Part shown: piece by piece, positions 49,314 through 56,454 of the stretch
Position numbering within the stretch: the first letter of the stretch is position 1
Layout of the letters: every line of letters starts with the position of its first letter
NCBI GenBank assembly: GCA_002352215.1
Contig: DEIB01000056.1
Location: forward strand, 1-64,000
Origin: Chthonomonas sp. UBA2785
Lineage (GTDB): Bacteria; Armatimonadota; Fimbriimonadia; Fimbriimonadales; Fimbriimonadaceae
DNA: 64,000 bases
Reading direction: 5' to 3'
Translations under genes and position numbers: made by a program
The notes under the pieces: model-generated
Database searches by the model: none
Told to the model about the DNA's origin: nothing
The model's input: only the letters and a program-made list of their open reading frames with translations

Positions 49314-50411
49314 ATGCCTGTCCACTACGAACTCTTGGCCACCTGCCCGCACACCGGGTCTCGGCGCGGCCGCCTGCACACCTCGCACGGCACGGTAGAG
49401 ACGCCCTGCTTTATGCCCGTGGGCACGGTGGGCACGGTCAAGACGCTTCAGGCAGAGGACGTGGAGGCGCTGGGCTATACGCTCATCCTGGCCAACACCT
49501 ACCACTTGGCCCTGCGGCCCGGCGAAGAGGTGGTGAAGGAGCTGGGCGGGCTGGGCAAGTTCATGGGGTGGCACGGGGCCATCCTCACCGATAGCGGCGG
49601 CTACCAGGTGATGTCGCTCAGCCACCAGCGGCAGCTCTCGGATGAAGGCGTGACGTTCCGTTCGCACCTGGATGGCAGCGAGATGCGGATGTCGCCCGAG
49701 CGGAGCATCGAGATTCAGGCCGCCCTCGGAGTGGACATCAGCATGGCGCTGGACGTGTGCCCGCCCTACCCCTGCACCCGAGAGGAAGCGGTAGAAGCGA
49801 TGCGCCTGACGCACCTGTGGGCGCCCCGCAACCTGGATGCCCGGGGACCGAACCAGTCCATTTTTGGGATTGTGCAGGGCGGTGTGCACCCGGACCTGCG
49901 CGAAGAAAGTCTGCGCGCCATCACGTCGTTGCCCTTCGATGGATTTGCCATTGGCGGGGTGAGTGTGGGCGAGCCCACGGAAATGCAGCGGCCGGTGGTG
50001 GCGGCCAATGCGCCGCGCCTGCCGGTGGATAAGCCCCGCTATCTAATGGGCGTGGGGCACCCGGGAGACATCTTGCATGCCGTCAGTTCCGGCATGGACA
50101 TGTTTGACTGCGTGCTGCCCACCCGCATGGCCCGCCACCACTGCCTTTACACGCTTGAGGGCCGCATCAACATTGCCGGCAAGAAGTACGAACGCCTAGA
50201 CGCTCCCGCCGACCCGGGGAGCGTGTTCCCGGCCACGGAACGGTACACGGCGGCCTACATGCGGCATCTGTTTAAGGCGAAAGAGCCGCTGGGCCCGCGC
50301 CTGGCCACCCTGCACAACTTGGCGTTCTATGCCCGCCTGATGGAAGAGATTCGAGAAGCCATCGAGCGCGGGACGTGGCCCGCGCTCATGGAACGTTATG
50401 CGCGGGCTTAG
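49314..50411 (+). CDS. tgt: Queuine/preQ1 tRNA-guanine transglycosylase lacking zinc cysteines
   Basis: TGT swaps guanine-34 for preQ1 in GUN tRNAs. The protein is 365 aa. Catalytic and pocket motifs are intact: Asp93 in TDSGGYQVMSL, DVCPPYP, QGG, IGGVSVGE, and nucleophile Asp265 in MFDCVLPTRMARH. The structural zinc site is not. E. coli has CDCYTC; the ungapped equivalent here is SVFPAT, with Ser303, Phe305 and Thr308 in place of the cysteines. The fourth ligand, His334 (TLHNLAFY), remains. TACATT lies 17 nt upstream. The stop overlaps the convergent lipoprotein gene by 4 nt. Confidence 0.93.
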   Translation: MPVHYELLATCPHTGSRRGRLHTSHGTVETPCFMPVGTVGTVKTLQAEDVEALGYTLILANTYHLALRPGEEVVKELGGLGKFMGWHGAILTDSGGYQVMSLSHQRQLSDEGVTFRSHLDGSEMRMSPERSIEIQAALGVDISMALDVCPPYPCTREEAVEAMRLTHLWAPRNLDARGPNQSIFGIVQGGVHPDLREESLRAITSLPFDGFAIGGVSVGEPTEMQRPVVAANAPRLPVDKPRYLMGVGHPGDILHAVSSGMDMFDCVLPTRMARHHCLYTLEGRINIAGKKYERLDAPADPGSVFPATERYTAAYMRHLFKAKEPLGPRLATLHNLAFYARLMEEIREAIERGTWPALMERYARA

Positions 50412-50920
50412 CCCTTCTTCTCGGTTCCGGCTGTGATGCCGATGCGCGTGCCCGCGTCTTCCTTTTGGATCATGATGACCGCGCTGGCCCCAGTGGAGGT
50501 CTTGCCGGCCACCATGCCGCCGTTGGCGTCCTTCACTTCGGACTTGTCGGCCGTGAGCTGAGAACCGTAGAACTCGAAAACCTTGGCCGGGTCGTCCTTG
50601 GTCCAGTAGATCATCGTGGCTTGCTCACCCTCGGGCGTGGTGATGACCATGCCGCCCGCATCGTCCTTGTTATCGAACGTTGAGGGGTACGCCTTCAGGC
50701 CGTACTTGGTGATATCCACCTGCTCCTTGGTGTCGAAGGTCGCCGTACCCTTGTCCGTGGTGACCGACATGGACGCGTTGTCCTTGTCGTTGTTGTTCGT
50801 GACTTCCACCTTGCCTTCGGGGGTGTTGATGGTCGTCTTGTTGCCGTCCTGCTGGACGGACGGGCCGCCACAACCGATGACGAGGAGAGCGAGGGCCGAA
50901 GCCGGAATCCAGAGCCGCAT
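50408..50920 (-). CDS. Small lipoprotein, unknown function
   Basis: The protein is 170 aa with lipobox VIGC (Cys17) in LALLVIGCGG. The mature part is an Asn/Asp/Thr-rich linker with DGNKTTINTPEGKVEVTNNN, then a beta-rich C-terminal part (AVIMIQKEDAGTRIGITAG). It resembles other small outer-membrane lipoproteins of unknown role. The ATG at 50920 is set by a consensus TATAAT 6 nt upstream; a longer frame to 50995 is rejected. Its stop overlaps the tgt stop (TTAG). Confidence 0.75.
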   Translation of the reverse strand: MRLWIPASALALLVIGCGGPSVQQDGNKTTINTPEGKVEVTNNNDKDNASMSVTTDKGTATFDTKEQVDITKYGLKAYPSTFDNKDDAGGMVITTPEGEQATMIYWTKDDPAKVFEFYGSQLTADKSEVKDANGGMVAGKTSTGASAVIMIQKEDAGTRIGITAGTEKKG

Positions 50921-50926
50921 GACCTT

Positions 50927-50932
50927 ATTATA
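50927..50932 (-). promoter_or_regulatory. -10 TATAAT, 6 nt before the small lipoprotein
   Basis: A consensus TATAAT then AAGGTC then ATG. It lies just downstream of the DUF899 gene end. Confidence 0.7.
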
Positions 50933-50940
50933 GAGGGGAT

Positions 50941-51486
50941 TCAGCTCGGCTCCCATCCATCGGCACCGCCCTTGAGCAGGTCGAACGCGGGCCACACGGG
51001 GCAGAAGTCATCGCCCGGACCGAACGGGGTGACACCGGTGCGGACGACGGCGCCATCCGCTCCTCGATGGAAAGCCGACATCCCGGGCCATCGGTGACCG
51101 TCTTTCATCATCCCCATGGCTTCGGTGAATTCGCCTGATGTATCCGTGACGCACCGCACCCGCCACCCACGCTTGGCGGACTGAGCTTGCTGCATGGCGG
51201 GGGAGTCGCCATTCACCAGCACCACGCTGGCCTTTTGCTCCAGCATCGGCAGGTATCCGTGCAGGACATCGGCCCAAAGAGTGCAGTAATCACACGATTC
51301 GCCCATGTTGTGAATGAGGAAGAGGTGTTCCTTGTCGCCGAAGAGATCCGCCCAGGTGACGTCGCCGTCGGCGGTTTGGAAGGTGTAGTCGGCGACGGGT
51401 TCCGGCGTGGCCTCCGTTCGGAGTTTGGAGAGTTGCTGCTTCAGCTCGTAAATCTCCATTTCGAGCTTGCGGATGGCTTCGTTCAT
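50941..51486 (-). CDS. DUF899 thioredoxin-like protein
   Basis: The protein is 181 aa: an N-terminal coiled coil (IRKLEMEIYELKQQLSKL), then the DUF899 thioredoxin-like fold with LIHNMGESCDYCTLWADVL (CxxC) and GMSAFHRGADGAVV. The function of the family is unknown, though the CxxC suggests redox activity. GCGGAG lies about 8 nt before the ATG, so it has a ribosome-binding site. It ends just before the promoter of the small lipoprotein. Confidence 0.87.
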   Translation of the reverse strand: MNEAIRKLEMEIYELKQQLSKLRTEATPEPVADYTFQTADGDVTWADLFGDKEHLFLIHNMGESCDYCTLWADVLHGYLPMLEQKASVVLVNGDSPAMQQAQSAKRGWRVRCVTDTSGEFTEAMGMMKDGHRWPGMSAFHRGADGAVVRTGVTPFGPGDDFCPVWPAFDLLKGGADGWEPS

Positions 51487-51527
51487 GATGAACTCCGCGC
51501 TAGGTGTACCCCTTTCTGTAACGACCG

Positions 51528-52520
51528 ATGAAGGTTTACTCGTTGGAATCCATGCGGGCCTGGCGATCTCTTCTTCATCCCGCCCTCTTGTTCGTGGTCT
51601 TCGCGTGGGGATTCAACTTCACCGTCATTAAGCTGCTTTACGAGGCGTTCGAGCCGGTGCTCGACCCCGCTCGCGCCCCCGCCGCGCTCACGGTGATGCG
51701 CTACCTCATCATGTGGCCCCTTTTTGCGATTGCCGCATGGCACGAGAGCCGCTTCCGCATCTCGCGCCCGATGCTGTGGAAGAGCATGCTCGCCCAATTT
51801 GTGGCCAGCGGCATCTATATGGTGCTGTTCATGGAGGGTATGCGCATGGCCGGGGCGGGGCCGGCCTCGGTCATCATCTCATTCTCGCCCTTGGTGGCGA
51901 TCTTGCTGGCGTGGGGGCTGAAGCTCGAAAAGGGTTCCCCCCGACTGGTGGCCGGACTGACGATTGCCAGCATCGGGGTGGCGCTGGTAGGCGTGAATGC
52001 GCTCAGTGAAGGCCACGGAAGCCTCCTGGGCATTCTCCTCTTGCTGGCCAGTGCCTTGAGCTGGGGCGTGAGCGTCGTGATGTCGAAGCCCGTGCTGGGC
52101 GAGGTTGGCCCCTTCACCATGCTGGCGGTGGGCATCCCGGCGGCCATGCTCCTGGTGGTGCCCTACGGCTGGGACGACATGATGGCGATCCAGTGGCAAC
52201 GCATTGACTTTACGGGTTGGTGGACGCTGGGTTATCTCGCCCTGGTGGCCGGGTTCGGGGCGTTCTGGGCGTACTACAAGGGTCTCGCCGATGTCGGTCC
52301 GACCCGCACCGGACTGACTCAGTATCTCATCCCGCCGGTGGCCTCGATTTTGGGCTGGCTGGTGCTGGGCGAGCGCATGGGGGCAGGGGAGTGGATCGGC
52401 CTGGTGTGCGTGCTGGCCGGGCTGGCCCTGGCCCGTCCGCCGCGCCTGGATGACCCGGCCCCGTCCGAAGGCGGCCCCACCAAAGAAAACGAGACCCCGG
52501 CCGAAACCGGGATCTCGTGA
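51528..52520 (+). CDS. DMT-superfamily (EamA) transporter
   Basis: The protein is 330 aa with ten predicted helices in two EamA repeats (about 18-150 and 168-305), including GPASVIISFSPLVAILLAWG and GPTRTGLTQYLIPPVASILG. The C-terminus is a 30-residue cytoplasmic Pro/Glu tail. The substrate (amino acid, drug or metabolite) is unknown. The ATG at 51528 or 51552 may be used. Its last codons double as the terminator of the convergent pckA. Confidence 0.85.
   Translation: MKVYSLESMRAWRSLLHPALLFVVFAWGFNFTVIKLLYEAFEPVLDPARAPAALTVMRYLIMWPLFAIAAWHESRFRISRPMLWKSMLAQFVASGIYMVLFMEGMRMAGAGPASVIISFSPLVAILLAWGLKLEKGSPRLVAGLTIASIGVALVGVNALSEGHGSLLGILLLLASALSWGVSVVMSKPVLGEVGPFTMLAVGIPAAMLLVVPYGWDDMMAIQWQRIDFTGWWTLGYLALVAGFGAFWAYYKGLADVGPTRTGLTQYLIPPVASILGWLVLGERMGAGEWIGLVCVLAGLALARPPRLDDPAPSEGGPTKENETPAETGIS
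52482..52517 (-). terminator. pckA terminator embedded in the end of the EamA gene
   Basis: On the minus strand CGAGATCCCGG pairs with CCGGGGTCTCG (one G-T pair) around TTTCGG, followed by TTTTCTTTG. It begins 23 nt after the pckA stop and lies wholly within the last codons of the plus-strand gene, which there encodes the tail ENETPAETGIS. Confidence 0.8.
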
Positions 52521-52539
52521 GATTGTCGCCCTTGCGAGC

Positions 52540-54072
52540 TTAGAGGCCGAACTTCGCGGCGTTGGCCACAAACTTGGCGTGCAGGTCGTTGGCTTGGCGA
52601 TCGTAGGCGTCCTTGTCGGCCCACGTTTCGCGCGGCATCAGCACTTCGTTCGGTACACCCGGCACGGAGGTCGGCACTTCTAGTTGGAAGACCGGCTCGC
52701 GCTCAAACCGGACGTTGTCCAGTTGCCCGGCCAGGGCCGCCGTGATCATGGCGCGCGTGTACTTCAGGTCCATGCGCTTGCCCACACCGTAGGGGCCACC
52801 GGTCCAGCCGGTGTTCACCAGCCACACCTTGCTGCCGTGCTCGGCAATCTTGGCGCGGAGCAGGTCGGCGTACACCTTCGGGTGAAGCGTCATAAACGGC
52901 GCGCCGAAGCAGGTACTGAACGTCATTTGCGGCTCGGTGACGCCAGCTTCCGTGCCCGCGACCTTGGCCGTGTAGCCGTTGAGGAAGTGCACCATGGCTT
53001 CTTCCGGGCTCAGGCGGCTGATCGGGGGGAGAACGCCAAAAGCGTCGGCGGTCAGGAAGATGATGTTCTGCGGGTGGCCGCCCACGCTCGGGAACACGGC
53101 ATTGCTGATGTGCTCCAGCGGGTAGGCGCAGCGCGTGTTTTCCGTGAACTTCTTGCTCTCGTACATCGGCACGCGGGCGTCGGTCATCTCGACGTTTTCC
53201 AGCACCGCGCCAAAGCGGATGGCATCCCAGATATCCGGTTCCTTTTCGCGGCTCAGGTCAATGCACTTGGCGTAGCATCCACCTTCCACGTTGAACACGC
53301 CGTTGTCGTCCCAGCCGTGCTCGTCGTCGCCGATAAGGAATCGCTCGGGGTCGGCGCTGAGGGTGGTCTTGCCGGTGCCGCTCAGGCCAAAGAACAGGGC
53401 GGTGTCGCCATCCTTGCCGATGTTGGCGGAGCAGTGCATGCTCATCACGCCCTTCAGCGGCAGGATGTAGTTCATGATGCTGAACACCGACTTCTTCATT
53501 TCGCCGGCGTAAAGCGTGCCCATGATGATGACCATGCGGCGGCTGAAATCAATGGCAATCACCGCATCGCGGTCGGTGCCATCCACCGTGCGCTCGTACT
53601 TCACGGTGCCGAGGTCCACCACGGTCCAATCCGGCTCGAAGTCAGCCAGTTGCTCGGCCGTCGGCCGGATCAGCATTTGGCGGATGAACAGCGCGTGGTA
53701 CGGGCTTTCCACCAAGAAGCGCACCTTCAGTTGGTGCTCAGCGGCGGCGCCGCCGATGGTATCCACCACGTCAATGGTGCGGCCGGCCAGCTTCTCCTGG
53801 GCGAGCTGGACCAGACCATCGAATTCTTCGGGCGACATCGCCTGGTTGTTCTCCCACCACACATGCGGCTCGGAGTTCGCATCGCGCACCACGTGCTTGT
53901 CCTTGGGGGTGCGACCCGTGTACTTGCCGGTGTAGGCCACCAGGGCCCCGTTGTGCGCCAGCACGCCGATCTCGCGGCGCAGGGCATCTTCCACGAGCAC
54001 GGGAACAGGACGGTTAAAGTGAACGGTAGCGGCGCTCAGGTCGAGCGGTTTAGCGGAGGGCGTCGTTGGCAT
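52540..54072 (-). CDS. pckA: Phosphoenolpyruvate carboxykinase (ATP)
   Basis: The enzyme converts oxaloacetate and ATP to PEP and CO2 for gluconeogenesis. The protein is 510 aa. Motifs are YTGRTPKDKHVV (oxaloacetate site), the kinase-1a P-loop GLSGTGKTTLS, kinase-2 IGDDEHGWDDNGVFN, and C-terminal VNTGWTGGPYGVGKRM. AGGA lies about 8 nt before the ATG, so it has a normal short leader. It lies downstream of enolase but behind its terminator. Confidence 0.97.
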   Translation of the reverse strand: MPTTPSAKPLDLSAATVHFNRPVPVLVEDALRREIGVLAHNGALVAYTGKYTGRTPKDKHVVRDANSEPHVWWENNQAMSPEEFDGLVQLAQEKLAGRTIDVVDTIGGAAAEHQLKVRFLVESPYHALFIRQMLIRPTAEQLADFEPDWTVVDLGTVKYERTVDGTDRDAVIAIDFSRRMVIIMGTLYAGEMKKSVFSIMNYILPLKGVMSMHCSANIGKDGDTALFFGLSGTGKTTLSADPERFLIGDDEHGWDDNGVFNVEGGCYAKCIDLSREKEPDIWDAIRFGAVLENVEMTDARVPMYESKKFTENTRCAYPLEHISNAVFPSVGGHPQNIIFLTADAFGVLPPISRLSPEEAMVHFLNGYTAKVAGTEAGVTEPQMTFSTCFGAPFMTLHPKVYADLLRAKIAEHGSKVWLVNTGWTGGPYGVGKRMDLKYTRAMITAALAGQLDNVRFEREPVFQLEVPTSVPGVPNEVLMPRETWADKDAYDRQANDLHAKFVANAAKFGL

Positions 54073-54183
54073 CTCGCGTTCCTAAGGGGAGCGTACCCAA
54101 GGCCCCCCGAAGGGCTCCGGGGCGGAGGGGAAGGGAGGCAGGGACTCTCGGGCATCGGTCCCAAGGCGAAAGCGTGGTTCTGG

Positions 54184-54228
54184 CAAAAGAAAAGCTCCGG
54201 AGGCCTTTCGACAAGGAACTCCGGAGCT
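54184..54228 (-). terminator. Intrinsic terminator after enolase
   Basis: On the minus strand AGCTCCGGAG pairs perfectly with CTCCGGAGCT around a 16-nt loop, followed by TTTCTTTTG. It insulates eno from pckA. Confidence 0.9.
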
Positions 54229-54244
54229 GAGAGGGCCTATGCGC

Positions 54245-55543
54245 TTAGCCTTGCGCCATGCGCTTGGCGAAGCGCGAGAACGCGCCGCGACCCGCATAGA
54301 TGGCCGACATGCCGAGATTCTCTTCGATGCGGAGAAGCTCGTTGTACTTGGCCACGCGGTCGGTGCGGTTGGGGGCACCCGTCTTGATCTGCCCGCAGTT
54401 GGTGGCCACGGCCAGGTGGGCAATGGTCACGTCTTCGGTTTCGCCGCTGCGGTGGCTCATCACCGCCGAATAACCGGCCCGGTGCGCCATTTCCACGGCG
54501 TTAAGGGTTTCGGTGAGGGTGCCGATTTGGTTGACCTTGACCAGGATCGAATTGGCGGTTTGCTCAGCAATGCCGCGGCCCAGGCGCGACACGTTGGTCA
54601 CGAACAGGTCGTCGCCCACCAGTTGGCAGCGGTCGCCGATGGCGTCGGTGAGCGCCTTCCAGCTATCCCAGTCGTCTTCGGCAATGCCGTCTTCGATGCT
54701 GAGAATCGGATACTTATCCACCAGCGCGGTCAGGTACTCCACCTGCTCCGCTCCGGAAAGGGAGCGTCCGTCCTTGTAGACGTACTTGCCGTCCTTGTAG
54801 AACTCGGTGGCAGCGGCGTCAATGCCCAGCCACACGTTGTCGCCGGCCTTGTAGCCCGCGCGATCGATGGCCTCGATCAGCAGGTCGAAGGCAATGTCTT
54901 GGGATTCCAGGTTGGGGGCAAAGCCGCCCTCGTCGCCCACGCCGGTGTTCAGGCCCTTGCTCTTCAGCACCTTCTTGAGGTTGTGGAAGATTTCGGCGCC
55001 CATCTGCACGGCTTCGCTGAAGGTTTCCGCGCCCACCGGCAGCACCATGAATTCTTGGAAGTCCACGTTGCTGTCGGCGTGCTGACCCCCGTTGAGGATG
55101 TTCAGCATCGGCACCGGCAGCACGCGGGCACTCACGCCCCCCACGTAGCGGAAGAGCGGCAGGTCCGCGCTGACTGCCGCTGCTTTCGCTACCGCCAGGC
55201 TCACGCCCAGGATGGCGTTGGCGCCCAGGTTGCTCTTGTTGTCGGTGCCGTCGGCATTGAGCATGATGCCGTCAATCTGTTCTTGCTCGGTGGCGTCCAG
55301 GTTTTCCAGCGCCGGAGCGATGGTTTCCATCACGTTCTCGACGGCTTGCAGGACACCTTTGCCCAGGTAGCGACCTTCATCTTCGTCGCGGAGTTCGACA
55401 GCTTCAAACGCGCCGGTGCTGGCCCCGCTGGGGACGGCGGCACGGCCAATCGAACCGTCTTCGAGAACAACATCAACTTCAACCGTGGGGTTTCCTCGGC
55501 TGTCAAGAATCTCGCGGGCAGTGATTTCGATAATCGCGGACAT
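54245..55543 (-). CDS. eno: Enolase
   Basis: Enolase interconverts 2-phosphoglycerate and PEP; PEPCK encoded just downstream feeds the same pool. The protein is 432 aa. Motifs are ILDSRGNPTVEVDV, PSGASTGAFEAVELRD, catalytic GVGDEGGFAPNL, SIEDGIAEDDWDSW and VKVNQIGTLTETLNAVEMA with SHRSGETED. The start at 55543 is set by homology (MSAIIEITAREILDS), and TAACAT lies 7 nt upstream. The longer frame to 55642 is antisense noise. Confidence 0.98.
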   Translation of the reverse strand: MSAIIEITAREILDSRGNPTVEVDVVLEDGSIGRAAVPSGASTGAFEAVELRDEDEGRYLGKGVLQAVENVMETIAPALENLDATEQEQIDGIMLNADGTDNKSNLGANAILGVSLAVAKAAAVSADLPLFRYVGGVSARVLPVPMLNILNGGQHADSNVDFQEFMVLPVGAETFSEAVQMGAEIFHNLKKVLKSKGLNTGVGDEGGFAPNLESQDIAFDLLIEAIDRAGYKAGDNVWLGIDAAATEFYKDGKYVYKDGRSLSGAEQVEYLTALVDKYPILSIEDGIAEDDWDSWKALTDAIGDRCQLVGDDLFVTNVSRLGRGIAEQTANSILVKVNQIGTLTETLNAVEMAHRAGYSAVMSHRSGETEDVTIAHLAVATNCGQIKTGAPNRTDRVAKYNELLRIEENLGMSAIYAGRGAFSRFAKRMAQG

Positions 55544-55550
55544 CGCCCGG

Positions 55551-55556
55551 ATGTTA
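55551..55556 (-). promoter_or_regulatory. -10-like TAACAT, 7 nt before eno
   Basis: TAACAT then CCGGGCG then ATG at 55543. It faces the sdhC promoter across about 60 nt. Confidence 0.5.
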
Positions 55557-55640
55557 CCGGTAGCACGACGGGGTGGCCGGGGGCGTCCTGAACCCACGCT
55601 GACCACCGCCGCATATCTGAGTAGAATCAACAAGGACGGC

Positions 55641-56381
55641 ATGCGCGAAAACTACACGCTGCACAAGCTTCATTCGCTCACAGGGGTGATCCCGGTGGGC
55701 TTCTATCTGATTCAGCACCTCACGCTGAACTCTTTCTCGCTGGCGGGGCCGCAATACTTCAACGGAGTCATTCACTTCTTTGAAAGCATTCCGGTGCACG
55801 TCTTTTGGGTGCTGAAGTACGGCGTGATCTGGGGGTCCATCATCTTCCACGCGCTGTATGGGTTCGTGATTGCCTCGCGGGGTGAACTGACGAACTACGT
55901 CGGACAGAACCGCAAGTACCGCGAGAACCGCTACTACCAACTCCAGCGCGTTTCCGGCATCGTGGCCATGCTGTTCTTGATCTACCACGTGGCTTCCACC
56001 TCGGTGCTCGGCACCATCAAGGGCCAGGAGTCGGTCAACTACTATCACAACTGGGCCGACAAGCTAGCGGGGCCGACGTTTGGCATTCCGTACCTCATCC
56101 TTGCCATCTACATCATTGGGATTCTGGCCAGTGCCTATCACTTCGCCTACGGCCTGTGGAACTTTTGCATCCGGTGGGGCATCACGGTGAGCGAAAGCAG
56201 CCAGAACGCCATGGCCAAGGTCGCTAAGATTGCGTTCCCAGCGATCAGCCTCATTGGGATTGCCGCGCTCTTCGGCTTCTTCCTCCACGAAGATCCGAAG
56301 CACCCCAAGACGGGCAGCTACTCAGAATCGGGCCTCAGCCGTCAGCAAAGCCCGGCCCTCGAAGGCGAACAGCAGTTCTAA
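55641..56381 (+). CDS. sdhC: Succinate dehydrogenase/fumarate reductase cytochrome b subunit
   Basis: The protein is 246 aa with five membrane helices, the B. subtilis SdhC/cytochrome b558 layout. Candidate heme-ligand histidines lie in KLHSLTGVIPVGFYLIQHL, SIIFHALYGFVI, MLFLIYHVASTS and ASAYHFAYGLWNF. It anchors the flavoprotein and iron-sulfur subunits and passes electrons to quinone. No sdhA or sdhB lies nearby and a terminator follows at once, so it is transcribed alone. AAGGA just before the ATG serves as ribosome-binding site. Confidence 0.9.
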   Translation: MRENYTLHKLHSLTGVIPVGFYLIQHLTLNSFSLAGPQYFNGVIHFFESIPVHVFWVLKYGVIWGSIIFHALYGFVIASRGELTNYVGQNRKYRENRYYQLQRVSGIVAMLFLIYHVASTSVLGTIKGQESVNYYHNWADKLAGPTFGIPYLILAIYIIGILASAYHFAYGLWNFCIRWGITVSESSQNAMAKVAKIAFPAISLIGIAALFGFFLHEDPKHPKTGSYSESGLSRQQSPALEGEQQF

Positions 56382-56402
56382 GTCCGCCTTCTCCGGCAAA
56401 GA

Positions 56403-56441
56403 AAAACCCCCGGTGCCTTGCGGCCCCGGGGGTTTCTTGTT
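56403..56441. terminator. Bidirectional terminator between sdhC and the E1 gene
   Basis: AACCCCCGG pairs with CCGGGGGTT around a GC-rich loop. The plus strand continues TCTTGTT and the minus strand TTTTTCTTTG, so it can end both convergent transcripts. Confidence 0.8.
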
Positions 56442-56454
56442 ACCCGTTGCGGGA

